Shown: positions 11,088 to 23,735 of the stretch, one piece after another
Layout of the letters: every line of letters starts with the position of its first letter
How positions within the stretch are numbered: position 1 is the stretch's first letter
Assembly: GCF_019703515.2 (NCBI RefSeq)
Contig: NC_059346.1
Location: 55,378,001 to 55,442,000 of the forward strand
Source of the DNA: Myxocyprinus asiaticus
Taxonomy: Eukaryota > Chordata > Actinopteri > Cypriniformes > Catostomidae
Length of the DNA stretch: 64,000 bases
Direction of reading: 5' to 3'
Program-made: the position numbers and the translations under genes
Notes under the pieces: generated by a model
What the model was told of the DNA's origin: nothing
The model's input: the letters and a program-made list of their open reading frames with translations, nothing else
The model's database searches: none

Positions 11088-11172
<85 letters not shown>
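11088..11172. repeat. (TA)n-(GATA)n microsatellite
   Basis: About 26 TA units followed by eight GATA units. Other TA tracts occur at 11467-11516, 17679-17690, 35113-35185 and 59850-59901. Confidence 0.9.
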
Positions 11173-11318
11173 TGATTGTTTTTCAAATATCAAGTCAAGT
11201 ATCTCTTTAGACTGACACTTTATATAAAGCTTCCCTGATGATATCCTGGATCTCTGTAGTACACAATATATATATATTATGGTGTGCACTATACTTAACT
11301 TTTGTGTGTGTATAATAG

Positions 11319-11423
11319 ACTGTCCTCAGGTACAGTGCATCAGTCAATATACAGCAAAACAGGCAGATAAGCTTAGCTTGGATCCATCTGATGTCATCAA
11401 TGTCCTGTGCAAAACCAGTGAAG
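11319..11423 (+). pseudogene. RhoGEF pseudo-exon, SH3 domain part 1
   Basis: In phase with the previous exon, it encodes DCPQVQCISQYTAKQADKLS and LDPSDVINVLCKTSE. This is the first half of an ephexin SH3 domain, with the ALYDY-like and acidic RT-loop positions recognisable. The GTAAAG donor is intact. Confidence 0.75.
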
Positions 11424-11465
11424 GTAAAGCCTTTCAGTTAAAATATAATCACTTTCAAAGATTTG

Positions 11466-11519
<54 letters not shown>

Positions 11520-11582
11520 AAAGTGCAAATATACCCAAAACTGTCACTAAAGTTGATTTCTATTTTCATTCTGCTCTTCAAG

Positions 11583-11735
11583 GTTGGTATGAAGGCATGC
11601 CTCTGACAGAAAGAGGGGTTGGTTTCCAGGAGAGAATGCATTAGAAATAACCACCGATCACCACAGATGACGCAACGTGAGAGAACAGTACCAGATCACT
11701 CAAGCAACCAATCAAAACACTCCAAATTGATGCTT
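11583..11735 (+). pseudogene. RhoGEF pseudo-exon, SH3 domain end and C-terminus
   Basis: It starts in phase with GWYEGMPLTERG, then loses frame near 11615. The shifted frame continues GWFPGENALEITTDHH with a TGA at 11668-11670, then RNVREQYQITQATNQ. GWFP is the SH3 hallmark and the RNVREQY tail is typical of the family. The frameshift plus stop make it non-functional. Confidence 0.7.
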
Positions 11736-11822
11736 ACTGACTTATCCTATAACATCCAGAAATGGTAGCTGAACTACGAGGCAAATTAGTGTTGAAACAA
11801 GGACTTTTCAACCTCTACTGCC

Positions 11823-12228
11823 TTGTGCTTCACAGAAACCTGGCTGAGTGAAGCCATTCCGGACAGCGCTTTACATCTGCCGGGCTTTCAGCTATTCAGA
11901 GCGGATCACATTGCGGAGTTAACGGGGAAAACGAGAGGCGGTGGTACATGCTTTTCCATCAATGAAAGTTGGTGTATAGATGTAACAATGTTAAAGAGGA
12001 TGTGCTGTCATAATTTGGAAGCGTTCTTTTTTAACTGTAAGCTTTTCTACCCGCCGCGGGAGTTTTCCTCGTTTATTCTGGTGAATGTTCACATGGCACC
12101 AAATGCGTGTTTGAATGCAGTGCTGCAACAGCTGATCAAATCACAGACACGGAACAACAATACCCGGACTCAGCTATTATTATTCTTGGGGATTTTAACA
12201 AAGAAAACCTCACACGTGAACTGCCCAA
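11823..12228 (+). pseudogene. LINE L2 endonuclease fragment
   Basis: The frame reads CFTETWLSEAIPDSALHLPG, FRADHIAELTGKTRGGGTCF and INESWC, the first half of an APE-type endonuclease (ETWL is the Mg-binding Glu region). It is truncated by the Tc1 insertion at 12232, and the frame changes near the end. Confidence 0.7.
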
Positions 12229-12231
12229 TTA

Positions 12232-13842
<1,611 letters not shown>

Positions 13843-13844
13843 TA

Positions 13845-14636
13845 CAGACAGCACATTACATGCCCCACCAGAGACAGAAATATACTGGATCACTGCCACA
13901 CAACCATAAAGGATGCATATCGCTCTGTCCCTAGAGCAGCTTTGGGACTCTCTGATCACTGCCTGGTTCATCTTCTTCCAAACTAAAGACAGAAATTAAA
14001 ATCTGCTAAACCTGTTGTAAAGACTGTAAAGAGATGGACCAATGAAGCAGAGCTGGAACTACAAGCCTGCTTTGACTGCACTGATTGGAGTGTTTTTGAG
14101 GCTGCAGACACCAATCTGGACAAGCTCACAGATACTGTTACATCATATATCAGTTTCTGTGAGGATTTGTGCATCCCTACTAGGACTTATTTAACGTTTA
14201 ACAATGACAAACCATGATTTACAGCAGAACTCAGGCAGCTTCGTCAGGCCAAAGGGGATACTTACAGAGGTGGGGATAAAGTCTTGTACAATCAGGCCAG
14301 GAACACACTGAATAAGGGAATCAGACTGGCTAAAAGAAGATACTCTGAGAAGCTGAAAAACAAGTTTTCAGCTAATGACCCTGCATCAGTGTGGAGTGGC
14401 ATGAAACAACGTACAAATTACAGGACTCCTACCCCCAACTCTGTGGTGAACCAACAACTGGCTGATGACCTGAATGTGTTCTACTGTAGATTTGAAAGGC
14501 CCAATCTCACACCCCACATCCACTCTGACCTTCACTTCACACAAATACCAACACCTCCTGCAACCCCACTCCCCCCCCCTCCTGCTACTCAACCTGCACT
14601 TAAGATCTGTGAAGATGATGTGTGCTGTGTCTTTTG
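13845..14636 (+). pseudogene. LINE L2 ORF2 linker region
   Basis: The region continues the LINE after the Tc1 insertion. A broken upstream part reads [20 protein letters not shown], with stops. An open part from 14284 reads NQARNTLNKGIRLAKRRYSE and ANDPASVWSGMKQRTNYRTP. This is the segment between endonuclease and RT in L2-type LINEs. Confidence 0.7.
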
Positions 14637-14861
14637 AAAACAAAAAATAAGGAAAGCACAGGGCCCATATGGCGTTTCACCTGCATGTCTTAGACCCTAT
14701 GCTAACCAGCTGGCCCCCATCCTCACACAGATCTTCAATAGATCACTGGAGCAGTGTGAAGTTCCCTGCTGCTTCAAATTCTCAATCATCATTCCTATCA
14801 CAAAGAAGCCAAAAATCACAGGACTTAATGACCACAAACCTGTCGCCATGATGTCTGTGGC

Positions 14862-15641
14862 ATGAAGTCATTTGAGAGACTGGTGTTGGCCCACCTGAAG
14901 GACATCACTAGACCTTTTCTGGATCCCCTTCAATTTGCTTATCGAGCAAACAGGTCTGTGGATGATGCAGTCAACATGGAATTGCATTGTATCCTGCAAC
15001 ATCTGGACAGACCAGGGACATATGCAAGGATCCTTTTTGTGGATTTCAGCACGGCTTTCAACACCATCATCCCAGCTATTCTCCAGAATAAATTACACCA
15101 ACTCTCTGTTCCCACATCTATCTATCAGTGGATTACTAGCTTTCTGACGGACAGGCAGCAGCTTGTGAGACAGGGAAAATTCACTTCCAGCACCTGTACA
15201 ATCAGCACTGGTGCCCCCCAAGGATGTGTGCTCTCCCCACTACTCTTCTCCCTCTACACCAACGACTGCATCGCCAAGGACCCCTCTGTCAAGCTCCTGA
15301 AGTTTGCAGAAAACACCACTGTCATCGGCCTCATCCAAGATGATGATGAGTCTGCATACAGAAGGGAAGTTAAACAGCTGGCTGTCTGGTGCAGTCAAAA
15401 CAACCTTGAGCTGAACACACTCAAAACGGTGGATATCATTGTGGACTTTAGGAGGAACACCCCAACACTGTCCCCCCTCACCATTCTAAACAGCACTGTG
15501 GCAGCAGTGGAGTCATTCAGTTTCCTGGGCACTACCATCTCACAGGACCTGAAGTGGGAGACCCACATTGACTCCATTGTGAAAAAGGCCCAGCAGAGGT
15601 TGTACTTCCTCCGCCAGTTGAGGAAGTTCAGGCGCTGCTGA
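14862..15641 (+). pseudogene. LINE L2 reverse transcriptase
   Basis: The open frame spans RT motifs: DPLQFAYRANRSVDDAV, LFVDFSTAFNTI (first catalytic Asp), TGAPQGCVLSPLLFSLYTND, then KFAENTTVIG where the two catalytic aspartates of FADD should be. FAEN replaces FADD, so the enzyme would be dead even in the intact frame. Further motifs follow (QNNLELNTLKTVDIIVDFRR, FLGTTISQDLKW). Coding continues after a frameshift to about 15955 (ITVWFGSA, LPSGRRFRALSTRTVRHSFF). Confidence 0.85.
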
Positions 15642-16117
15642 TACAGTTCTACTCAGCAATAACTGAGTCTGTCCTCTGCACCTCTATAACTGTCTGGTTT
15701 GGTTCAGCTACGAAATCGGATATCAGAAGACTACAAAGGACAGTTCGGACTGCTGAGAGGATTGTTGGTTGCCCCCTGCCCTCCCTTCAAGAACTATACA
15801 CTTTCAGAGTGAGGAAAAAGGCTGGAAAAATCACTCTGAACCCCACTCACCCTGCACATTACCTTTTTGAACTGTTGCCTTCTGGCCGACGTTTCAGAGC
15901 TCTGAGTACCAGAACCGTCAGGCACAGTTTTTTCCCCCAGGCAATCTCATGAACAGTTAAAACTGCCCCACTGAGCAATAATTAATGTGCAATACGCAGC
16001 TTAGTCTTTTTATATTATCCAACACATCCTACCTCTTCTGCCATTACATTCCCTTGCACTGTATATAACCAATTTGTATTTAGATTTGCACTACGAATGT
16101 GTATGTGTGTGTGTATG
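15642..16117 (+). pseudogene. LINE L2 ORF2 C-terminus and 3' UTR start
   Basis: After a frameshift at about 15640 the sequence reads LIQFYSAITESVLCTSITVW and LPSLQELYTFRVRKKAGKIT, then the 3' UTR with CACTGTATATAACC. It is interrupted by Tc1 transposon B at 16120. Confidence 0.65.
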
Positions 16118-16119
16118 TA

Positions 16120-17676
16120 CAGGTGCATCTCAGTAAATTAGAATGTCGTGGAAAAGTTCATTTATTTCAGTAATTCAACTCAAATTGTGAAACTCGTGTA
16201 TTAAATAAATTCAGTGCACACAGACTGAAGTAGTTTAAGTCTTTGGTTCTTTTAATTGTGATGATTTTGGCTCACATTTAACAAAAACCCACCAATTCAC
16301 TATCTCAAAAAATTAGAATACATCATAAGACCAATAAAAAAACATTTTTAGTGAATTGTTGGCCTTCTGGAAAGTATGTTCATTTACTGTATATGGACTC
16401 AATACTTGGTAGGGGCTCCTTTTGCTTTAATTACTGCCTCAATTCGGCGTGGCATGGAGGTGATCAGTTTGTGGCACTGCTGAGGTGGTATGGAAGCCCA
16501 GGTTTCTTTGACAGTGGCCTTCAGCTCATCTGCATTTTTTGGTCTCTTGTTTCTCATTTTCCTCTTGACAATACCCCATAGATTCTCTATGGGGTTGAGG
16601 TCTGGTGAGTTTGCTGGCCAGTCAAGCACACCAACACCATGGTCATTTAACCAACTTTTGGTGCTTTTGGCAGTGTGGGCAGGTGCCAAATCCTGCTGGA
16701 AAATGAAATCAGCATCTTTAAAAAGCTTGTCAGCAGAAGGAAGCATGAAGTGCTCCAAAATTTCTTGGTAAATGGGTGCAATGACTTTGGTTTTCAAAAA
16801 ACACAATGGACCAAAACCAGCAGATGACATTGCACCCCAAATCATCACAGACTGTGGAAACTTAACACTGGACTTCAAGCAACTTGGGCTATGAGCTTCT
16901 CCACCCTTCCTCCAGACTCTAGGACCTTGGTTTCCAAATGAAATACAAAACTTGCTCTCATCTGAAAAGAGGACTTTGGACCACTGGGCAACAGTCCAGT
17001 TCTTCTTCTCCTTAGCCCAGGTAAGACGCCTCTGACGTTGTCTGTGGTTCAGGAGTGGCTTAACAAGAGGAATACGACAACTGTAGCCAAATTCTTTGAC
17101 ATGCCTTGACCCCAGCCTCAGTCCATTCCTTGTGAAGTTCACCCAAATTCTTGAATCGATTTTGCTTGACAATCATAAGGTTGCGGTTCTCTCGGTTGAT
17201 TGTGCAGCTTTTTCTTCCACACTTTTTCCTTCCACTCAACTTTCTGTTAACATGCTTGGATACAGCACTCTGTGAACAGCCAGCTTCTTTGGCAATGAAT
17301 GTTTGTGGCTTACCCTCCTTGTGAAGGGTGTCAATGATTGTCTTCTGGACAACTGTCAGATCAGCAGTCTTCCCCATGATTGTGTAGCCTAGTGAACCAA
17401 ACTGAGAGACCATTTTGAAGGCTCAGGAAACCTTTGCAGGTGTTTTAAGTTGATTAGCTGATTGGCATGTCAAAATATTCTAATTTTTTGAGATAGTGAA
17501 TTGGTGGGTTTTTGTTAAATGTGAGCCAAAATCATCACAATTAAAAGAACCAAAGACTTAAACTACTTCAGTCTGTGTGCATTGAATTTATTTAATACAC
17601 AAGTTTCACAATTTGAGTTGAATTACTGAAATAAATGAACTTTTCCACGACATTCTAATTTATTGAGATGCACCTG
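16120..17676 (-). mobile_element. Tc1-like transposon B (near-intact)
   Basis: Long inverted repeats of about 200 bp begin CAGGTGCATCTCAGTAAATT and contain a second copy of the CACCAATTCACTATCTC block. TA flanks both ends. The transposase gene on the - strand has only one visible lesion. It is inserted in the 3' UTR of the L2 LINE, so it is younger than the LINE. Confidence 0.92.
16399..17377 (-). pseudogene. Tc1-like transposase B, one frameshift
   Basis: Starting at MGKTADLTVVQK, the protein shows an N-terminal helix-turn-helix (EAGCSQSAVSKHV), a GRKKCGRK basic linker, and all three catalytic positions: VLFSDESK (Asp), FIFQQDLAPAHTAK (Asp) and WPANSPDLNPIENLWG (Glu). A single frameshift, probably a small deletion, separates the first 100 residues from the remaining 240 near 17110. 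The MVSQFGS start at 17413 lies upstream and is less likely. The copy is otherwise close to full length (about 340 residues), so it was active recently on an evolutionary scale. Confidence 0.88.
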
Positions 17677-17678
17677 TA

Positions 17679-17882
17679 TATATATATATATTGTCTATTG
17701 TGTATTCTATATATACTTTTTTCTTTTCAATATTTATTTATTTTGTATTCAATTTTTAATTATTTTTTAAAAGTCTTGTTGCCGATTTGTATTGTTGTAT
17801 ACTGGAAGCTCGTGTCACCAAGACAAATTCCTTGTATGTGTAAGCATACTTGGCAATAAAGCTCATTCTGATTCTGATTCTG
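17679..17882 (+). mobile_element. LINE L2 3' terminus
   Basis: CTTGTATGTGTAAGCATACT, GGCAATAAAGCTCATTCTG and a short ATTCTG tandem repeat form the signature 3' end of L2-type LINEs. The AATAAA at about 17856-17861 serves as the polyadenylation signal. Confidence 0.8.
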
Positions 17883-18075
17883 AAAGTGGTTTATTTGATT
17901 ATTTTTCATGAACACACAATTCATGTGTACAAGTGATCTGTCTCATCCTTTAATGTCTCTGGTAGTAATATCCTCTTCCCCAAAGTAATCTTAGAAAAAT
18001 CCCCAAAATTCTTGAATCTTTAAACAATGAATCAAGAATATTTTAAAATGTCAAAAAGGAAGCCTGGATTGTGCA

Positions 18076-18211
18076 TCAAAACAAAAAGCCTTTATTGGAG
18101 AGATCTGTCATGTCATCATGCATGAGGTGACTAACAGGACGAGCCCCTTCTCTTGTGCCATCAGGCTCCACATTTAGCTCCGTAGAAACAGTGCGGGCAA
18201 GGTTTCTATTG
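18076..18211 (-). pseudogene. ZPAX-like last exon (candidate)
   Basis: After an AAATTCAG acceptor the frame reads NRNLARTVSTELNVEPDGTR and PVSHLMHDDMTDLSNK, ending in TGA at 18076-18078. An AATAAA on this strand (18091-18096) lies inside the coding frame. That fits the very short 3' UTRs typical of fish zona pellucida transcripts. It could instead belong to an unrelated - strand gene. Confidence 0.4.
18091..18096 (-). terminator. Polyadenylation signal AATAAA, - strand
   Basis: AATAAA on the - strand, 10-15 bases before the stop of the candidate last ZPAX-like exon. It marks the likely 3' end of that transcription unit. Confidence 0.4.
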
Positions 18212-18327
18212 CTGAATTTTTTATTAATACATACAACACACACAAACACACAATAATAAATAAGACTTTGGTAAACACCTTTCTCATGTTTATTCCAAAA
18301 ATGTAAACACAACGTTCTTCTTTATAA

Positions 18328-18917
18328 GGAATAGTTCACCCAAATATTCTCTCATCATTTATCAACATCATGCCATTATAGATGTAGGTCCATACAATGC
18401 AAGTGAATGGGTACCAACATTTTGAAGCTCAAAAAGCGCATAAAGGCAGCATGAAAGTATCCATATGTCTCCACTGGTTAAATCTATATCTTCAGAAGCG
18501 ATATAATAGGTGTGGGTGTGAAACAGATCAATATTTAAGTCCTTTTTTATTATAAATCTCCAGTTTCACTTCAACATTTTTCTTTTGTTTTTGGCGATTC
18601 GTATTCTTTGTGCATATCGCCACCTACTGGGCAGGGAGGAGAATTGATAGTAAAAAAAAAGGACTTAAATATGAATCTGTTTCTCACCCACACCAATTAT
18701 ATCACTTCTGAAGATATAGATTAAACCACTGGAGTAGTATGGATTAATTTTATGCTGCTTTTCTACTTTCTGGAGCTTAAAAATTTTGGTACCCATTTAG
18801 ATATTCTTCTAAAAAGCTTGGTCTATGTTCTACAGTAGAAAGTCATACACATCTGGGATGGCATGAAGGTGAGTAAATGATGAGTGAATTTTCATTTTTG
18901 GGTGAACTATCCCTTTA
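18328..18917. repeat. Palindromic (foldback) MITE, complete
   Basis: The left arm (AAGGAATAGTTCACCCAAAT ... ATATAATAGGTGTGGGTG) and right arm (CACACCAATTATATCACTTC ... GGGTGAACTATCCCTTTAAA) are inverted copies of about 250 bp around a centre containing CATATCGCCACCTACTGG. No protein is encoded. Confidence 0.8.
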
Positions 18918-19019
18918 AATAACTTAAAAAAAACTTTAAGTGCAGACACATCACCATTACCTTTTAAGGGTGTCATCCACCAACTGGCATATGGAATCCA
19001 AAATCAGTACAAACCCTTT

Positions 19020-19143
19020 TCAATAAATACAATAAATATACTTTTTTTTTTCTTTTTTTTTTTTTTCTCTTTTTGCCATTGAAGCCATTATTTTGTGTAT
19101 AACTATAATTATTTAAGGATACAAGGACAACTATATAGACAAC
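19020..19143. other. T-rich low-complexity stretch
   Basis: Runs of T interrupted by C. No gene. Confidence 0.5.
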
Positions 19144-19145
19144 TA

Positions 19146-19707
19146 CACTACTGTTTAAAAGACATTTTTGTTTTTGAAAGAAACATTAGTAATGCTGCCA
19201 ATTATTATTACTGTTTGAAATAACTTTTATTACACATTTTTATATTAAAATGACATTTACATTTACATTTTGATGTTAAAACTCTTATTTTTAGCAGTCA
19301 TTACTCCAGTCTACAAAGAAAAGAGAATGTCATGTAATTATTTCAATATGCCAATTTGGATGTCAAGAAACATTTATTTTTGTTGAACAGTTTTGCTACT
19401 TAATGAAGTATAGACATCGTCACTTTATCATTGCAAGGCAAATTTTGATTTTCAAAATGGCCAAAAAGAAACAAATCTCTCTTGAAAATTAGTCAATTGT
19501 TCTTTTGAGAGATGAAGGCAATTCCATGCACTCCATACAAGCTGGAACCACCACTGCATGGATGAACAGAGTTTGAAGAATCCAGCATTTAGAAAGTTAT
19601 TTTTAAAATAATAAATTCACTTTAATTCTTGATCAATTTAAAAGTATCCTCGGTGAATGAATTTTTTGTTTGTGAAAAGGAAATTTTAGTGTTTTCGAAC
19701 GGTAGTG
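19146..19707 (+). repeat. Tc1-derived MITE with transposase relic
   Basis: CACTACTGTTTAAAAG and the inverse GTTTTCGAACGGTAGTG bound the element. At about 19459 a relic reads MAKKKQISLEN, stop, then SIVLLRDEGNSMHSIQ. This matches the N-terminus of the transposase in element C (MVKNKQLSLETHQSII), so the MITE derives from that Tc1 family. Confidence 0.7.
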
Positions 19708-20036
19708 TATAATATATTACAATATTATATATTGCTTACAAGATTAAAGTGTTTTACATCATTCTATTTTTTTTTTTTTTTTTTTTAATTATACCAATAA
19801 TTTTTTTTCAGCATTAGCACTTCCATCACAATCTCACAAACCCACTACAGTTCAATTATGAACCGTTCGGGCTGTTGAGAGAACTGCTAGTTCATTAATA
19901 CATAAGCAGTCAGGTTCATGTCAGTGAATAAAAACACAACCTAAATAGGAGGAGGCCTGAACATTACATCAATAATGTGATGTCCAGTCCAAAGTACCGA
20001 CCTCAGTACATTGTTTACCTAATAAGACTGCTATTG

Positions 20037-20175
20037 TGTGAATGTGCACTGTTCCTCACCTCTGTCCTCAAGATGCCCTGTGTGTGAGGCTGTTTTGTGT
20101 GTGTGTTTTAGAGGTAGAGGTGGCAGGTAGATGGCAACATCAGCACATGAACACAGCCGAGGGGGACTCTGAACC
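20037..20175 (-). pseudogene. ZPAX-like exon K, candidate end of ZP-C
   Basis: Downstream of TTTCTCTCAG one frame reads PSAVFMC, stop, CCHLPATSTSKTHTQ, which resembles the VF-H-C ... VCH end of a ZP-C domain, with a stop inside. An alternative frame is open but not ZP-like. A GTGAGG donor follows. Low confidence. Confidence 0.35.
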
Positions 20176-20516
20176 TGAGAGAAATGCACAACATTAATTG
20201 AAATGTAAATATTAGACATGATTATGTCACACTAAGTACACTCTCTCCTGAAGCCTAAAGTGTGGAGCAGTCAAAACTTCAACAAGCAGTTTGGTCGAAG
20301 GTTCATTTGCTCTATTAGCTGTGGCTCCACACTCAATGTACGTCACTGTTTAATTACACTAAGTACTTCTCTTAAGTATCATTTAGTTTTGTTCAGTGTG
20401 TATTTAAGTTCTTTACAATGCATGCTCACTGTAATGGAGGGCAAAAATCTGCATTAATCTCTCCCATTGTGCACTATAAGCACTTTCATATTTTATAGGA
20501 AAGGGCCTTGTTTTAC

Positions 20517-20614
20517 CTGTAGTGTGGTTGTGGTTGGCTGAGTGGTCTCAGGTGGGGAGGAAAAGGGGGCATGTTTTTCACCTCATTCCTGTAGATGACA
20601 TGATCACCATCATA
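20517..20614 (-). pseudogene. ZPAX-like exon J, start of ZP module
   Basis: Between TTCTTGCAG and GTAAAA the frame reads YDGDHVIYRNEVKNMPPFPP and HLRPLSQPQPHYR. The DHVIYRNEV motif is the conserved strand near the start of a ZP-N domain. The upstream exon carrying the preceding cysteines was not found. Confidence 0.6.
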
Positions 20615-20832
20615 CTGCAAGAAAGACATAATCATTGCATCAAAACATATCAGTATGTCTGACAACAACATGACAAAGTTATGCATGTATTCACAAATTC
20701 AGAGAACAAACCCTCTGAAATCCAATTAAAAGTGGTCACTCCAGATGCATGAGACACATGGTAAAGAAAAAGCTCCTCTTAAAATGAACATTTTGTCATT
20801 CACTCACCCTCGTGTGGTTCACATTCCATATA

Positions 20833-22042
20833 CACTGGCGGCCAAAAGTTTGAAATAATGTACAGATGTTGCTCTTATGGAAAGAAATAGGTACTTTCAT
20901 TCAACTGATCTCAGTGTATAGTCAGGACATTAATAACGTGAAAAATTACTATTACAATTTGAAAAAAATTTCAGAACTTCTGAAACTACTTCAAAGAGTT
21001 CTCATCAGAAAATCCTCCACGTGCAGCAATGACAGCTTTGCAGATCCTTGGCATTCTAGCTGTCAGTTTGTCCAGATACTCAGATGACATTTCACCCCAC
21101 GCTTCCTGTAGCACTTGCCATAGATGTGGCTGTCTTGTCGGGCACTAACACACCTTACAGTCTAGCTGATCCCACAAATGCTCAATGGGTTTAAGATCCA
21201 TAACACTCTTTTCCAATTATCTGTTGTCCAATGTCTGTTTCTTTGCCCGCTCTAACCTTTTCTTTTTGTTTTTCTGTTTCAAAAGTGGCTTTTTCTTTGC
21301 AATTCTTCCCATAAGGCCTGCACCCCTCAGTCTTCTCTTTACTGTTGTACATGAAACTGGTGTTGAGTGGGTAGAATTCAATGAAGCTGTCAGCTGAGGA
21401 CATGTGAGGTGTCTATTTCTCAAACTAGAGACTCTGATGTTCTTATCCTCTTGTTTAGTTGTACATCTGGTCTTCCACATCTCTTTCTGTCCTTGTTAGA
21501 GCCAGTTGTCCTTTGTCTTTGAAGACTGTAGTGTACACCTTTGTATGAAATCTTCAGTTTTTTGTCAATTTCAAGCATTGTATAGCCTTCATTCCTCAAA
21601 ACAATGATTGACTGATGAGTTTCTAGAGAAAGCTGTTTATTTTTTACCATTTTTGACCTGATATTGACCTTAAGACATGACAGTCTATTGCTTACTGTGG
21701 CAACTCAAAAACAAACACAAAGACTATGTTAAGCTTCATTTAAAGAACCAAATAGCTTTCAACTGTGTTTGATATAATGGCAAATGATTTTCTAGTACCA
21801 AATTAGCAATTTAGCATGATTACTCAAGAAAAAGGTGTTGGAGTGATGGCTGCTGGAAATGGGGCCTGTCTAGATTTGACCAAAAATGACTTTTTTCAAA
21901 TAGTGATGGTGCTGTTTTTTACACCAGTAATGTCCTGACTATACTTTGTGATCAGTTGAATGCCACTTTGGTGAATAAAAGTACCATTTTCCTTCTGATA
22001 CAGCAAAATCTGTACATTATTCCAAACTTTTGGCCACCAGTG
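20833..22042 (-). mobile_element. Tc1-like transposon C (internally deleted)
   Basis: CACTGGCGGCCAAAAGTTTG at the left and CAAACTTTTGGCCACCAGTG at the right, each flanked by TA. Length is 1.2 kb, shorter than a full element. It sits where exons of the ZPAX-like gene would be expected. Confidence 0.9.
21000..21650 (-). pseudogene. Tc1-like transposase C remnant
   Basis: On the - strand the N-terminus reads MVKNKQLSLETHQSIIVLRN and LKISYKGVHYSLQRQRTTGS, then a frameshifted second HTH. It jumps to the C-terminal end (DLKPIEHLWDQL, MPRICKAVIAARGGFSDEN). The central part with the first two catalytic aspartates is deleted. Confidence 0.75.
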
Positions 22043-22099
22043 TATGTGTATATACTGTATATTAATGAAACAAGAGTTCTTAGGCAGAATGTTTGAGTT

Positions 22100-22815
22100 T
22101 CTATTTTCCATACAATGGAAGTCGATTAGCAGTAGTCCTTCTGAAGCCATTCAAAAGCCTTGTGTGTGGAACTCTAAAAATGTAAGCCAAAAATCTTTCT
22201 CTGCACCAGAGTTCACAAATCTCATTCACACTTGTTTTGAATTAAAAAACGCTGCATCGCATTAAAGGCATCGCAACCCATATGATGTCACTGATAAAAT
22301 AGCATTGGTACTCACGTTTCACATGACAGATCACAATGTGGAAGTCTGAATGTATGCAACTGCGAATGAGATTTGAGAGCTACAGTAGAGGGGAAGATTC
22401 AATTATTGAGAACTATTCTTGATACAACGCTATCGTTTCAGAAGACTTGGAATATAGTGCACAAGTCATATGGACTACTGTTATGATGTTTTTATGTCCT
22501 TTTTTAACCTTGGCAGTAAGGCTGTCAAATTAACCCTTAAATACATAGGAATTTCACCAAACACTCTTACATATTTGGGTCTTTAGAAACCCAGCACATA
22601 TATTTATTACAAATGGATCTACAAATTGCCCAGATAGTGTACAATTTTCATAACATTTTCAAGACAATTACAAAATAGAATAAAACAGACTTGTATTATT
22701 TTTAATACATCAAAGAGTTAATGCACAAATCAGGAAAAATCTAGGAAAGGACTCATCACTTTCACACTGAAATTTCATGAGACGTATCTGGCTGTCAAAC
22801 ACATTGAGCTACATA
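22100..22815. other. Non-coding, MITE-like fragments
   Basis: It contains a foldback-like fragment (TACAATGGAAGTCGATTAGC). No exon of the ZPAX-like gene was recognised in the place where one is expected. Confidence 0.3.
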
Positions 22816-23395
22816 CACCGATCAGCCACAACATTAAAACCACCTGCCTAATATTGTGTAGGTTCCCCTCGTGCCACCAAAACAGCACCAACCCGCATCT
22901 CAGAATAGCACTCTGAGATGATATTCTTCACCACAATTGTACAGAGTGGTTATCTGAGTTACCGTAGACTTTGTCAGTTCGAACCAGTCTGGCCATTCTC
23001 TGTTGACCACTCTCATCAACAAGTCATTTCCATCCACAGAACTGCTGCTCACTGGATGTTTTTTGTTTTTGGCACCATTCAGAGTAAATTCTTGAGACTG
23101 TTGTGCATGAAAATCCCAGGAGATCAGCAGTTACAGACATACTCAAACCAGCCCATCTGGCACCAACAATCACGCCACGGTCCAAATCACTGAGATCACA
23201 TTTTTTTTCACCATTCTGACGGTTGATGTGAACATTAACTGAAGCTCCTGACCCATATCTGATTGATTTTATGCACTGCACTGCTGCCACACGATTGGCT
23301 GATTAGACAATCGCATGGATGATTGTTGGTGCCAGACGGACTGGTTTGAGTATTTCTGTAACTGCTGATCTCCTGGGATTTTCATGTTTTTTTTT
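22816..23395 (-). mobile_element. Tc1-like transposon D fragment
   Basis: It starts CACCGATCAGCCACAACATT, a Tc1-family terminal sequence. On the - strand a relic of the transposase N-terminus reads GVIVGARWAGLSMSVTADLL and CTTVSRIYSEW (HTH). The right end and catalytic core are missing. Confidence 0.7.
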
Positions 23396-23735
23396 CATTC
23401 TTGCTTTAAAGGGCTTATATCAGTTATTTTTCCTGTTAAGCAAAGTGCAAGACAATTAGTTTTCCTGTGTCCTGTGAGTGCAATTTGTGCAGTTTAATTA
23501 CCCAATAATTCTCTGACCGGGAACAGACAGTGCTGCACATGAGTCTGTTCTTCTGCTGTTTCCAAGTGAACTAAACTCACCAATACGCTCACTAACCGAC
23601 CTTACATACCCAAACCCTCAGAGACAGAGAGAGGGATTGCATGTAAGCAGATAATAAAAATAATTGCAAGTAATACAAATTATCTTGTTAGATGTATTCA
23701 AGTGAATAGTGCCTACTCTCATGCCTTTGCTCTAC

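Larger units (their letters stand above)
6054..11735 (+). pseudogene. Ephexin-family RhoGEF pseudogene (DH-PH-SH3 exons in order)
   Basis: Seven exon remnants on one strand encode, in order, parts of a Dbl-homology domain, a PH domain and a C-terminal SH3 domain. This is the order found in ephexin-type Rho guanine exchange factors (NGEF, ARHGEF5/15/16/19). Recognisable pieces are DVCDIIYEHSEKYFFVF (DH), NILKRTAKDIKEEETASRAL (DH end), LYMFLFNDLLIITTKK (PH), DMHRWIAAF (PH end) and DCPQVQCISQYTAKQADKL with WYEGMPL (SH3). The last three exons are still in phase with each other. Lesions: TAG at 6175-6177, a damaged donor at about 6205, an apparent internal deletion in the second DH exon, a missing AG before 7517, an early stop and frameshift in the first PH exon, and a frameshift plus TGA (11668-11670) in the last SH3 exon. 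N-terminal exons and one PH exon were not found. The exact paralogue is uncertain. Confidence 0.75.

Noticed and set aside
11032..11644. ORFs with YIYIYI or IYIYIY runs on both strands
   Set aside because: These are translations of TA repeats; only the SH3 pseudo-exons at the ends are meaningful.
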